From Dysosmobacter acutus (GTDB lineage Bacteria; Bacillota; Clostridia; Oscillospirales; Oscillospiraceae): a stretch of 64,000 nucleotides of DNA. The position numbers were made by a program, and so were the translations under genes. Numbering within the stretch: the first letter of the stretch is position 1; every line of letters starts with the position of its first letter. The notes under the pieces were generated by a model. It saw nothing but the letters and a program-made list of their open reading frames with translations. It was not told the origin of the DNA and made no database searches. Below, piece after piece: positions 33,302 to 41,939 of the stretch. Location of the stretch: the NCBI RefSeq assembly GCF_018919205.1, contig NZ_JAHLQN010000001.1, positions 2,046,001 to 2,110,000 on the forward strand, read 5' to 3'.

Positions 33302-34318
33302 ATGATTGATTATCAGTCGGAAGCGCCGCAGATTCTGCGGGATTTTCTCTCATACCATGAAACCATCAAGGCCCATTCTCAAAAAACCGTGGATGAATAT
33401 TTCCTGGACCTGCGAAACTTTTTCCGCTATTTGAAGAAAAGCCGCAGTCCTGCGGAATTCAGCGGCAAAGAATTGGACGAGATATCCATTGGCGATGTGG
33501 ACTTATCTTTTGTTAAGACGGTCACTTTGACGGAGATCTACGGCTACATGACCTACCTCAGCCGGGACCGGATCCAGCATCAAAACAGCAAGGACTCCGA
33601 CTATGGCCTGAACGCGGCATCCAGAGCCAGAAAAATTGCCACACTTCGTTCATTTTTTAACTATCTTACCAATAAGGCCCATCTTCTCACAGAAAACCCG
33701 GTCAAAGATCTGGATAGCCCCAAAATTATGAAAACACTGCCCAAATATCTGACATTGGACGAAAGCATGCAGCTGCTCCGCTCAGTTGGTGGGAACAATC
33801 AAGAGCGTGACTACTGTATCCTCACTCTGTTCCTCAACTGCGGCCTGCGGATATCGGAGCTCATTGGGCTGAACCTGAATGACATTCAAGACGATGCTTT
33901 GCGGGTGCTTGGCAAAGGAAATAAAGTGCGCATCGTCTATCTCAACGACGCCTGCAAGGATGCCTTGGGTCAATATCTTGCCGTGCGGCGTCCCATCTCC
34001 GGAAGGGATCGGAACGCCCTCTTCCTCTCTTCTCAAAACGAACGGATCAGCCGCTCCACCGTCCACGCCATGGTAAAAAAGCGCCTGGCGGAAGCCGGAC
34101 TGGACAGCGAACAGTATTCCTCCCATAAGCTGCGCCATACAGCGGCCACACTCATGCTGCAAAACGGTGTGGATGTGAAGGCTGTTCAGGAGGTCTTGGG
34201 GCATGAGCATTTGAACACAACGGAGATTTACACACATATCGACAATGAGGCGCTCCGCGTTGCTGCAAAGGCAAACCCCTTGTCAAATATGAAAAAATCA
34301 GAGAAAAAGAAGGATTGA
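33302..34318 (+). CDS. Xer-type tyrosine recombinase
   Basis: A 338-residue tyrosine recombinase with an N-terminal core-binding SAM-like domain (residues about 8-125) and a catalytic domain with Arg in NCGLRISEL, HKLRHTAATLM, LGHEHLNTTEIYTH and the nucleophilic Tyr in that last motif. Length exceeds typical XerC/D (about 300), with extra residues around 55-100. It stands alone with no phage genes nearby, so a chromosome-dimer resolution or related role is plausible. The N-terminal insertion leaves the subtype open. Confidence 0.9.
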   Translation: MIDYQSEAPQILRDFLSYHETIKAHSQKTVDEYFLDLRNFFRYLKKSRSPAEFSGKELDEISIGDVDLSFVKTVTLTEIYGYMTYLSRDRIQHQNSKDSDYGLNAASRARKIATLRSFFNYLTNKAHLLTENPVKDLDSPKIMKTLPKYLTLDESMQLLRSVGGNNQERDYCILTLFLNCGLRISELIGLNLNDIQDDALRVLGKGNKVRIVYLNDACKDALGQYLAVRRPISGRDRNALFLSSQNERISRSTVHAMVKKRLAEAGLDSEQYSSHKLRHTAATLMLQNGVDVKAVQEVLGHEHLNTTEIYTHIDNEALRVAAKANPLSNMKKSEKKKD

Positions 34319-34327
34319 ATCCAAAAA

Positions 34328-34360
34328 AAGAAGGCCGTCCTTATGGGCGGCCTTCTTTTT
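34328..34360. terminator. Bidirectional terminator between xer-type and SLH genes
   Basis: Stem AAGAAGGCCG-CC / GG-CGGCCTTCTT, loop TTAT, with A-run before and T-run after; serves both convergent genes. Confidence 0.9.
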
Positions 34361-34365
34361 TATGC

Positions 34366-36006
34366 TTACCAACTCCAAAGCGCATCATCGGGGATCGTAC
34401 CCAGTCTCCAGAGGGAGATACCGGTCACGCCTAAGGATTTTGCGGCATTGAGCGCGACTTCCACCGCTTCCCTGCTCTCATACCATAGGAAGTACCGGCT
34501 CCCGTCCTCCGTCCGGTAGATGGCGTAGGACATCTGATATTCGGAGGACCAGCCTTTCACCGTATCGGCCTGGGCCAATCGCTTGCTCACTGTCTCCTTG
34601 GTAGGATAGACCGGCGTGCCGGAGAGAAGCTTGCCGTTTTCATCGATCTGCCAGGCAACCTGCTTGGCGCTGAAGCCCAGAGACACCCTGGAGCGGTCCC
34701 TAACGCCGGTATCGGGGTCTGTAATGGCCTTCAAAGAGGCCCAAACCTGATCGATGGGCGCGGGCACGGCAGTTTTATAATACTCAGTGCCCACATAGTC
34801 GCTCAGGTCCCGTGTATCGTAGTCATAGGCCATGAGGATCACCCGATCCGCCAAGTCCCCAATGGCGGCGTAGTCGTAGCCGTCGTAGTAGCTGCCGGTG
34901 ACCAGAACCGGCGATACGCAGACATAGAGGGACTTCCCCATCGCCTTCAACTGGCTGGACAGCGAGACAAGAAAGCGGTTGAAGTCCTCCCGCTGGGCGG
35001 AGCGGAGTCCCTCGAAATCGATTGTGACGCCGCTGTAGGGGTTTCGGCCAATGGCATTGTAGGTGATGGTCAGTTCATTTACAATCTGCTCCACCGCCTG
35101 GGTGCGGCCTGCATCGGAGGACAGCATGTCCTGCAACCCTCCGGAAGTATCCATAAATACGCTCAGATTCATCCCAATGCCGCGGCTGCTCAGGTAATCT
35201 GTTACCTCGCTGTAGCCGCTGGGAATGCAGTATTCGTTTCCGTTGGCGCTGGTGGTCGCAAGGGACGCGGCGGTCCTATCCCAGCTCATGCGGCTCCAGC
35301 CGACGCTGACAGCGTCCATCTCGTCGCTCAGGCTCAGCTGACTATAGGAGGAGATGGCATAGAAGGCATGGTTGAAGGTGGTGTCCTGCTTGATCTTCTC
35401 ATAGATGCGCACCAGCATGGCAGCTGCCTGAGCGCGGGTGGCGGATGCGTTGGGACTGAAGGTGGTGGCAGATGTGCCGTTGGTCATGCCAATGCTGTAT
35501 GCAACATAGATGTAGCCGGCACTGTCCCCTGAGACATCCGTAAAGGGCAGACTGAAGTGCTGAGCGGTGACCCGGTCTTTCCAGGCCTGGCGCACCAGAG
35601 AGGCGGCGGATTTCAGCCCAAGGGCCCGGACCAGCATCTCTGCCATTTCTCCCCGGGTGACGGCATCTCCGGGCCGGAAATTCGTACCCGCGTCAAAGAC
35701 ATCGTGGACCAGTGCGGACTCTATGTACGGAAAATAGTAGCTGTCTGAGGAGAGATCACTGTAGGATGGAGCGGCCGGCAAAACCGTATCCCAGCCGAAC
35801 ATCCGGACCAACACAGTAGCAAACTGCGCCCTTGTGATGGATTGGCTGTATCCAAAGGTGCCGTCGGTAAATCCATTCATCAGTCCATACTGGGCGGCGG
35901 ATTCGATTTCCGGCTTTAAAACGCTGTCCTGCGGAACATCTGAATACGCAAATGCCGGCGTGACAAGAGCCAAAGACAGCAGCAGAGCAAATACTTTCTT
36001 TCCCAT
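34366..36006 (-). CDS. SLH-domain GH18-like glycoside hydrolase
   Basis: A 546-residue secreted protein. The signal peptide MGKKVFALLLSLALVTPAFA ends near residue 20. Three S-layer homology repeats follow (about residues 21-190, with TRAQFATVLVRM, TRGEMAEMLVRA and TRAQAAAMLVRI motifs), then a glycosyl hydrolase 18-like barrel with the partial catalytic signature GVTIDFEGL (about 325) and VILMAYDYD. It resembles cortex/peptidoglycan hydrolases anchored by SLH domains. The ATG at 36006 is chosen because GAGGAG precedes it and the signal peptide begins there. Confidence 0.88.
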   Translation of the reverse strand: MGKKVFALLLSLALVTPAFAYSDVPQDSVLKPEIESAAQYGLMNGFTDGTFGYSQSITRAQFATVLVRMFGWDTVLPAAPSYSDLSSDSYYFPYIESALVHDVFDAGTNFRPGDAVTRGEMAEMLVRALGLKSAASLVRQAWKDRVTAQHFSLPFTDVSGDSAGYIYVAYSIGMTNGTSATTFSPNASATRAQAAAMLVRIYEKIKQDTTFNHAFYAISSYSQLSLSDEMDAVSVGWSRMSWDRTAASLATTSANGNEYCIPSGYSEVTDYLSSRGIGMNLSVFMDTSGGLQDMLSSDAGRTQAVEQIVNELTITYNAIGRNPYSGVTIDFEGLRSAQREDFNRFLVSLSSQLKAMGKSLYVCVSPVLVTGSYYDGYDYAAIGDLADRVILMAYDYDTRDLSDYVGTEYYKTAVPAPIDQVWASLKAITDPDTGVRDRSRVSLGFSAKQVAWQIDENGKLLSGTPVYPTKETVSKRLAQADTVKGWSSEYQMSYAIYRTEDGSRYFLWYESREAVEVALNAAKSLGVTGISLWRLGTIPDDALWSW

Positions 36007-36110
36007 GACGTCGTCTCCTCTTTTGTATTGGTGCAATCTATTTTACTGCAAGCTTGCATCTGAATTGCATCTCTGATTACCAATCCATTATATTCCGAAA
36101 CGCCCCTAAA

Positions 36111-36145
36111 AGCAAGGAGTCCGCGCCTAAGGCCTGCGGACTCCT
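36111..36145 (-). terminator. Terminator of the amidase-domain gene
   Basis: Stem AGGAGTCCGC / GCGGACTCCT overlapping the stop codon of the amidase-domain gene, followed by TTGCTTTT on the minus strand. Confidence 0.7.
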
Positions 36146-36627
36146 GTTATATGCAGAAAGCGGATCTCCTCAAACTCATAGGTGTTCAGCGGCCGGTTGT
36201 CAGCGTCATAGCTGTGGGCGGCCACCCATATATCGCCCAACGTCCTTGGCTGGTCGGCGTATACCACCACAGGCGTATGCTGAAATTTCTCACCGGCAAA
36301 GCGGAGCTGCACCAGGTCTCCGGGCATCATCTGCTCCAGCGCGGCCACCTCCGCCACAGGGCCGATGGACGCCTCCTTCCTGGTCAGAAACTGGAATAAA
36401 AAAGGTACTCCCGTCCAGGACGGGGATTTTTGATTGGCGTCGATATAATACCACCCATAGGTAGGCAAAAAGTTCATGACAGAAGAGCCTGCGTAGAGAC
36501 ATTGTGAGGCAAAATTCGTGCAGTCTCCTCCGATTTCATCGTAATCGTAAAAGGCCGGGTTTCGTCCATAGGCCCATTGGTGAGCATAGGCCACAGCCGC
36601 CCGGCGGTCATAGGGCACAAGTTCCAT
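36127..36627 (-). CDS. Amidase-domain (Amidase_6) protein
   Basis: A 166-residue protein with the putative amidase domain found in many sporulating Clostridia and Bacilli. Cys-His protease-like motifs are IGGDCTNFASQCL (catalytic Cys candidate, about residue 36) and FQHTPVVVYA (His). The ATG at 36627 follows GGGGAGGG at good spacing; the longer frame upstream has no site. No signal peptide is visible. Substrate unknown; a peptidoglycan or spore-related amide is inferred from the family. Confidence 0.8.
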   Translation of the reverse strand: MELVPYDRRAAVAYAHQWAYGRNPAFYDYDEIGGDCTNFASQCLYAGSSVMNFLPTYGWYYIDANQKSPSWTGVPFLFQFLTRKEASIGPVAEVAALEQMMPGDLVQLRFAGEKFQHTPVVVYADQPRTLGDIWVAAHSYDADNRPLNTYEFEEIRFLHITGVRRP

Positions 36628-36720
36628 CTGCTTCCCTCCCCATCGCAGTCTATGCATCGAGGCCGGGCGGGGTTCCGGCGTTTCTCTGAGGCCGGATGCC
36701 GCCCAAGGCATCGGCAGCAC

Positions 36721-36758
36721 AAAAAAGCAGGGCCGTACAAATTTGTACGGTCCTGCTT
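36721..36758 (-). terminator. Terminator of fba
   Basis: Stem AGCAGG-CCGTACAAA / TTTGTACGG-CCTGCT, followed by TTTTTT on the minus strand, 12 bp after the fba stop. Confidence 0.92.
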
Positions 36759-36770
36759 CTGCGCAGAGTC

Positions 36771-37706
36771 TTATGCCTTGTGATCGCAGCCCAGGACGTC
36801 CACTAACTTGTGGGCGACCATGGCCTTGATGGCCTCACGGCCGGGCTTGAGATACTGGCGGGGGTCAAAATGGTCGGGATGCTCGGAAAGATGCTCCCGG
36901 ATGGAAGCGGTCATCGCCAGACGCAGGTCGGAGTCGATGTTGATCTTGCACACGGCCATGCGGGCGGCCTGGCGCAGCTGATCCTCGGGAACGCCGATGG
37001 CGCCGGGCATATTGCCGCCGAACTGATTGATCTTGGCCACAAATTCCTGGGGCACGGAGGACGCCCCGTGCAGGACTATGGGGAAACCGGGCAGGCGGCG
37101 GGAGACCTCCTCCAGAATGTCAAAGCGCAGCTGGGGTTTGGTGCCGGGCTTGAACTTATACGCGCCGTGGCTGGTACCAATGGCGATGGCCAGGGAGTCG
37201 CAGCCGGATTTGGTGACGAATTCCTCCACTTCTTCAGGGCGGGTATAGGAGGAATCCTCGGCGGCGACCTTCACATCATCTTCAATGCCGGCCAGGGTGC
37301 CCAGTTCGGCCTCCACCACCACGCCGTGGTCGTGGGCATACTCCACCACCTGCTTGGTGACGGCGATGTTTTCCGCCATGGACTTGGAGGACGCGTCGAT
37401 CATCACGGAGGTAAAGCCGCCGTCGATGCAGGATTTGCAGAGCTCAAAGCTGTCGCCGTGATCCAGATGCAGGCAGATGGGCAGGCCGGTTTCAACAACC
37501 GCCGCCTCCACCAGCTTCATGAGGTAGGTGTGGTTGGCATACTTGCGGGCGCCGGCGGAGACCTGCAGGATCAGCGGCGCGGACAGGTCCTTCGCCGCCT
37601 CCGTGATTCCCTGAATGATTTCCATGTTATTTACGTTGAAAGCACCGATGGCGTAACCGCCCTCGTAGGCTTTGCGAAACATTTCCTTTGATGTGACCAG
37701 AGGCAT
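36771..37706 (-). CDS. fba: Class II fructose-1,6-bisphosphate aldolase
   Basis: Zinc-dependent aldolase cleaving fructose-1,6-bisphosphate to DHAP and glyceraldehyde-3-phosphate. The 311-residue length fits class IIB enzymes. Visible: YAIGAFNVNNMEII near the N-terminus, zinc ligands in LHLDHGDSF (about residue 81-89), EAELG, GTSHGAYKF and the phosphate-binding VLHGASSVPQ near 210-219. It has its own sigma-A promoter and is divergent from pfp, with which it shares the glycolytic step order. Confidence 0.96.
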   Translation of the reverse strand: MPLVTSKEMFRKAYEGGYAIGAFNVNNMEIIQGITEAAKDLSAPLILQVSAGARKYANHTYLMKLVEAAVVETGLPICLHLDHGDSFELCKSCIDGGFTSVMIDASSKSMAENIAVTKQVVEYAHDHGVVVEAELGTLAGIEDDVKVAAEDSSYTRPEEVEEFVTKSGCDSLAIAIGTSHGAYKFKPGTKPQLRFDILEEVSRRLPGFPIVLHGASSVPQEFVAKINQFGGNMPGAIGVPEDQLRQAARMAVCKINIDSDLRLAMTASIREHLSEHPDHFDPRQYLKPGREAIKAMVAHKLVDVLGCDHKA

Positions 37707-37737
37707 ATCATCAGCTCCTATTCAAAATTTCGTTTTC

Positions 37738-37765
37738 ATTCTATCATAAATTATAAAAAATGCAA
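37738..37765 (-). promoter_or_regulatory. Sigma-A promoter of fba
   Basis: On the minus strand -35 TTGCAT, 16-bp AT-rich spacer, -10 TAGAAT, about 32 bp before the ATG. Confidence 0.7.
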
Positions 37766-37817
37766 GAAATATTCCTGAAAAAACGAGGTAAACGATTGTC
37801 TAAATAAAAAGAACCTG

Positions 37818-37846
37818 TTTACAATTTAAAAAATGCGTGATATGAT
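37818..37846 (+). promoter_or_regulatory. Sigma-A promoter of pfp
   Basis: -35 TTTACA, 17-bp spacer, -10 TATGAT, about 37 bp before the ATG and divergent from the fba promoter. Confidence 0.8.
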
Positions 37847-37882
37847 TAGGCTAACTTAGTATGTTATGGGAGGCTGTTTTTT

Positions 37883-39121
37883 ATGAGTGAGTTGAAAGGC
37901 GCCTGCATCATCGGCCAGTCCGGCGGGCCGACCTCGGTCATCAACGCCAGTGCCTACGGCGTGATCGACACCGCGCTGCACAACCCCAGCATCACACGTG
38001 TGCTGGGCGCGGAGCATGGGATCAAGGGCGTACTGAACGACCGCCTGTTTGATATGGGCAAAGAGGACCCCAAAGAACTGGAGCTGCTGAAATACACGCC
38101 CTCCTCCGCCCTGGGCTCCTGCCGCTACAAGATCGCGGACCCCGATGTGGACGACACCGACTATAAGCGTATTCTGGAGATTTTTAAAAAGTACGATGTC
38201 CGCTACTTCTTTTATAACGGCGGCAACGACTCCATGGATACCTGCAACAAAATCTCCAAATATATGCAGAAGGTGGGCTATGAGTGCCGTGTGATGGGCG
38301 TGCCCAAGACCATCGACAACGACCTCTACGGTACAGACCACTGCCCCGGCTACGCCTCTGCCGCCAAATACATCGCCACCTCCTGCATGGAGGTCTACCA
38401 GGACGCCCGGGTTTACGATACCGGGATGGTCTGTATCATCGAGATTATGGGCCGCCATGCCGGCTGGCTGGCCGCCTCCGCCGGTCTGGCCACGGAATTT
38501 GGAGCAGGTCCGGACCTCATCTATCTGCCGGAGACCAATTTCGATATGGAGAAGTTCCTCTCCGACGTGGATCGCATTTACAAGGAAAAGGGCAACTGCA
38601 TGGTGGCAGTCTCCGAGGGCATCCATTATGCCGACAGCTCCTTCGTATCCGAGGCAAAGACCTCTGCCACCGACGGGTTCGGCCACGCTCAGTTGGGCGG
38701 CCTTGCCGCGCTGCTGGCCAACGCGGTCAAGGAGCGCACCGGTGCCAAGGTCCGCGGCATTGAGCTGAGCCTGCTGCAGCGCTGCGGCGCGCACCTGGCC
38801 TCTGAGACGGACATCTCGGAATCCTATATGGCCGGAAAGGCCGCGGTGGAAAACGCGGTCAACGGCATCACCGACAAAATGGTGGGCTTTGAGCGGGGCG
38901 TCCAGGGCGGCAAATACCTCTGTAAGACCAAGCTTCTGAGCCTTTCCGAGGTGGCAAACACCGAGAAGAAAGTGCCCCGTGAGTGGATCAATCCGGAGGG
39001 CAACGGCGTTCAGAAGGCGTTTATCGACTACTGCCTGCCCCTGATCCAGGGAGAGCCCAACCTGCCCAAGCAGGAGTCCCTTCCCAGGTTTGCCAAACTG
39101 AGAAAAGTGCTGGCCAAATAG
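37883..39121 (+). CDS. pfp: Diphosphate-dependent 6-phosphofructokinase
   Basis: A 412-residue phosphofructokinase. The motif GGNDSMDT (in place of GGDGS of ATP enzymes) and the lysine in PKTIDNDL indicate use of pyrophosphate rather than ATP, allowing a reversible glycolytic step that saves ATP. IGQSGGPTSVIN at the N-terminus and EIMGRHAGWLAAS near residue 190 are conserved. GGGAGG precedes the ATG. Paired with fba, the next enzyme of glycolysis, on the opposite strand. Confidence 0.94.
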   Translation: MSELKGACIIGQSGGPTSVINASAYGVIDTALHNPSITRVLGAEHGIKGVLNDRLFDMGKEDPKELELLKYTPSSALGSCRYKIADPDVDDTDYKRILEIFKKYDVRYFFYNGGNDSMDTCNKISKYMQKVGYECRVMGVPKTIDNDLYGTDHCPGYASAAKYIATSCMEVYQDARVYDTGMVCIIEIMGRHAGWLAASAGLATEFGAGPDLIYLPETNFDMEKFLSDVDRIYKEKGNCMVAVSEGIHYADSSFVSEAKTSATDGFGHAQLGGLAALLANAVKERTGAKVRGIELSLLQRCGAHLASETDISESYMAGKAAVENAVNGITDKMVGFERGVQGGKYLCKTKLLSLSEVANTEKKVPREWINPEGNGVQKAFIDYCLPLIQGEPNLPKQESLPRFAKLRKVLAK

Positions 39122-39127
39122 TAAAGA

Positions 39128-39161
39128 AAGCCGTGCGGGATATTCTCACGCACGGCTTTTT
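39128..39161. terminator. Bidirectional terminator after pfp
   Basis: Stem AAGCCGTGCG / CGCACGGCTT followed by T-run; it also sits just beyond the stop of the convergent small membrane gene. Confidence 0.88.
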
Positions 39162-39162
39162 C

Positions 39163-39327
39163 TTATTCAGAAGGCGGCTTTCTTTCCGCCCGGATATCCT
39201 CCAACTCATAGATGATGCAACCGGTCATGGTTGCCCCAACGGCTATCATGCAGCCCGCCACGCCAAGAATGCAGCCGAAATATCCAGCCGCCAAAACAAT
39301 CAGGGCGCAGATAATTGCCCGTTTCAT
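39163..39327 (-). CDS. Small two-TM membrane protein downstream of coaX
   Basis: A 54-residue protein from the ATG at 39327, which overlaps the coaX stop (ATGA) and has GGAGGGGG just upstream. Two hydrophobic segments (MKRAIICALIVLAAGYFG and CMIAVGATMTGCII) are followed by a charged tail. A 14-codon longer frame lies inside coaX and is not preferred. No family recognised. Confidence 0.65.
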   Translation of the reverse strand: MKRAIICALIVLAAGYFGCILGVAGCMIAVGATMTGCIIYELEDIRAERKPPSE

Positions 39328-40109
39328 GCTCCCCCTCCTCCCTGCTTGTTCTTCTGATATATCTGCCACAGGCCCTCCATCAGCAGGTACTTATCATAGA
39401 TGATGTCGGTTTTGCAGTAGCGCACGATCACCGGCGCATTGCCGCCGGTTGCCACTACGGTGACCGACTGCCCTAACTGCTCTTCGATCCGCTGCACGAT
39501 GCCGTCTATCATGGCGGCGGTGCCGTAGACGATTCCGGAGCGCATGCAGTCCTCTGTGTTTTTCCCAATGAGGCTCTTGGGGTGCTGGAGGGAGATATCC
39601 GGCAGCTGGGCCGCATGGTCGGAGAGGGCGTCTAAGGAGATGCGCACGCCCGGCAGCAGCAAGCCGCCCTGATAGGTGCGATCGGCGGAGATGAGACCAA
39701 TGGTGGTGGCGGTTCCCATGTCGATCACCACCGAGGGCGCCGGATATTTTGCCAGAGCGGAAACCGCGTCCGCCACAATATCAGCGCCCAGCTGGGAGTG
39801 GATTTCCATCCGGATATTGAGCCCTGTTTTGACCCCGGGCCCCACCATCATGGGCGGCTTCCCCAGAAGCCGGGTCAGCGCCTTTTCCATCATGAAGTTC
39901 ATGGGAGGCACCACGCTGCAGAAAATGGCCCCGGTGACATCGGAGACAGCGTAGTGGTACAGGGTGAAGAGATTCATGAGATCAATGCTGATCTGGTCCG
40001 CCGTCTTTTTGCTGTCCGTATCCAAAGAGGCCAGGAAGCGCAGCTCCTTCGTCTGGTCGAACAGCCCGATGGACGTGGTGGAGTTTCCTATGTCTATGGC
40101 CAAAAGCAT
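39324..40109 (-). CDS. coaX: Type III pantothenate kinase
   Basis: Phosphorylates pantothenate in the first step of CoA synthesis; type III enzymes are feedback-resistant and need a monovalent cation. The 261 residues show the ASKHA-fold motifs LLAIDIGNSTTSIGLFD at the N-terminus, LGADIVADAVSALAKY (catalytic Asp near residue 110) and DMGTATTIGL, plus GGLLLPGVRIS and VVATGGNAPVI. Translationally coupled to the small membrane gene downstream. Confidence 0.95.
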   Translation of the reverse strand: MLLAIDIGNSTTSIGLFDQTKELRFLASLDTDSKKTADQISIDLMNLFTLYHYAVSDVTGAIFCSVVPPMNFMMEKALTRLLGKPPMMVGPGVKTGLNIRMEIHSQLGADIVADAVSALAKYPAPSVVIDMGTATTIGLISADRTYQGGLLLPGVRISLDALSDHAAQLPDISLQHPKSLIGKNTEDCMRSGIVYGTAAMIDGIVQRIEEQLGQSVTVVATGGNAPVIVRYCKTDIIYDKYLLMEGLWQIYQKNKQGGGGA

Positions 40110-40170
40110 ATTGCTTCCTCCCTTTTATTAACTGTCTTTAGCATACCACGCCCGTCCCCTTCACGCAAGG

Positions 40171-40203
40171 AAAAAGCGCCGGCATGAAGATCACGCCGGC
40201 GCT
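40171..40203 (-). terminator. Terminator of spoIVA
   Basis: Stem AGCGCCGGC / GCCGGCGCT followed by TTTTT on the minus strand, 16 bp after the spoIVA stop. Confidence 0.9.
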
Positions 40204-40219
40204 CAAACCAATATGCTTT

Positions 40220-41698
40220 TTACAGGATGATGCAGATCAGGCCGCCGCTGCCCTCGTTGATGATCCGCTGGAGGGTCTCCTGCAGCTTGTGCTGGGCGTC
40301 CTCCGGCATGCGTTTGAGCTTTGTCTGAAGATCCTCGTTCACCAGCTCATGGAAGCTGCGTCCAAAGATGTTGGACTGCCAGATTTTGCTGGTATCCCCC
40401 TCGAATTCCTGGAGGAGGTAGTTCACCATATCCTCCGACTGCTTCTCATTGCCCACAATCGGCGAGACCGCCGTTTCAATGTCCGCCCGGATCATGTGGA
40501 TGGAGGGCGCGCTGGCGCGGAGCCGGACGCCGTAGCGGCCGCCCTGCTTGACGATTTCCGGCTCTTCCAGCGTCAGCTCCTCGATGCCCGGCACCACAAT
40601 GCCGTAGCCCTTTTCCTTCACGTCCCGCAGCGCGCCGGCCACCTTGTCGTACTCGGTCTTGATGGAGGCCAGCTGTGTCAGCAGGCTCATCAGATCGCCG
40701 TCATCCGTCACATGGAGGCCGGACTGCTCAGAGAGGGTCTGGTAGAAGAGCTCCCGGGGCAGCCGCAGCTCTGCGGTGGCAATTCCGGTCCCCAACTGGA
40801 TACTGAGGATTCTGGCATCCTGAATAGCGTCATAGGCCCCCATGGTCTTGATAGCCGCATCCACCTCCCGGATGTGGCGCAGCTGCCCTGTGGCCTCCCG
40901 GATGGAAGCGTACAGCCCGCTTTTAATGGGGTGTTCATCCGGCAGCGCATCCACCCAGGGCGGCAGGAACAAATCCAGCTCCTGCATGGGGAATTCGTAC
41001 AGCACCGCCCTGAGCAGCGCCGACACGTCATTTTCCTCCAGCTCCAGGCAGTTCACCGGAATGCAGTTGACTTCATAGCGGGAGGCAATATCCTTGCTGA
41101 TGGCCTGAGCCCGGTCAGAGCGGGGCTCAGAGGAATTGAGCAGCACAATAAAGGGTTTTCCCAGTTCCTGCAGCTCCCGAATGACCCGTTCCTCCGACTC
41201 CAGATAATCCTCCCTTGGAATCTCAGAGATGGTGCCGTCGGTGGTGATGACGATTCCAATGGTGGAGTGCTCCACAATGACCTTCCTGGTCCCCACCTCC
41301 GCGGCCTCGGTCATTGGAATCTCATGGTCAAACCAGGGAGTCGTCACCATACGGGGTTCGTCATTTTCCGTCTGGCCAATGGCGCCCTTCACCATATATC
41401 CCACACAGTCGATCAGACGGACGGAAAAAGCCGCGCCGTCCTCCAAAGAGATCTGGACCGCTTCCTCCGGTACGAATTTCGGCTCCGCGGTCATGATGGT
41501 CCGACCGGATCCGCTTTGGGGCAGCTCATCCTTTGCCCGCTCTTTCCGATAGACGTTCTCGATATTGGGAATGACCTGCGTCTCCATAAAGCGCTTGATA
41601 AAGGTTGACTTGCCAGTGCGTACCGGCCCTACCACACCAATATAAATATCTCCGCCGGTGCGGGTGGCGATATTTTGATAAATACTCGTATTTGTCAT
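40220..41698 (-). CDS. spoIVA: Stage IV sporulation protein A (coat basement ATPase)
   Basis: ATPase that polymerises on the outer forespore membrane as the basement layer of the spore coat. The 492-residue length is normal. Walker A is GPVRTGKST (residues 24-32), the switch-like region is LIDCVGYMVKGA and the TTDGTI and VLLNSSEPRSD motifs follow; the C-terminus LICIIL is typical. Its known partners SpoVM (46010-46084) and SipL (44442-45953) are within 6 kb. A sigma-E promoter is expected upstream. Confidence 0.97.
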   Translation of the reverse strand: MTNTSIYQNIATRTGGDIYIGVVGPVRTGKSTFIKRFMETQVIPNIENVYRKERAKDELPQSGSGRTIMTAEPKFVPEEAVQISLEDGAAFSVRLIDCVGYMVKGAIGQTENDEPRMVTTPWFDHEIPMTEAAEVGTRKVIVEHSTIGIVITTDGTISEIPREDYLESEERVIRELQELGKPFIVLLNSSEPRSDRAQAISKDIASRYEVNCIPVNCLELEENDVSALLRAVLYEFPMQELDLFLPPWVDALPDEHPIKSGLYASIREATGQLRHIREVDAAIKTMGAYDAIQDARILSIQLGTGIATAELRLPRELFYQTLSEQSGLHVTDDGDLMSLLTQLASIKTEYDKVAGALRDVKEKGYGIVVPGIEELTLEEPEIVKQGGRYGVRLRASAPSIHMIRADIETAVSPIVGNEKQSEDMVNYLLQEFEGDTSKIWQSNIFGRSFHELVNEDLQTKLKRMPEDAQHKLQETLQRIINEGSGGLICIIL

Positions 41699-41731
41699 AT
41701 CATCCCGTCCTTTTCCACAGCTGCATTCTGC

Positions 41732-41757
41732 ATGGTATATTTCTATGAGCCAATATG
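41732..41757 (-). promoter_or_regulatory. Possible sigma-E promoter of spoIVA
   Basis: CATATT and TATACCAT on the minus strand about 35-60 bp before the ATG resemble sigma-E elements, but the spacing is shorter than consensus. Tentative. Confidence 0.3.
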
Positions 41758-41851
41758 GTCAAGTATTCCCAACCTTGCCAGTCGAATCTCCTTTGTAAAA
41801 GCTGCACAAAGTCAGGAGCAATTCTTGTGAAGTTTTATCTGATTTTGATTC

Positions 41852-41880
41852 TTTACACCATTGATTTATCATGGTAAACT
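41852..41880 (+). promoter_or_regulatory. Promoter of the amino-acid ABC transporter operon
   Basis: -35 TTTACA, 17-bp spacer, -10 TAAACT, 60 bp before the ATG of the binding-protein gene. No riboswitch-like structure is visible between them. Confidence 0.6.
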
Positions 41881-41939
41881 GCTAATGTAATAAATGATAC
41901 GCGCGATACATTGGATGACTGGAATTGGAGGAAAGAACG

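Noticed and set aside
37883..39121. ATP-dependent phosphofructokinase
   Set aside because: GGNDS and the lysine in PKTIDNDL point to the pyrophosphate-dependent type.
40184..41608. 474-codon plus-strand frame
   Set aside because: Antisense shadow of spoIVA, which is unmistakable.
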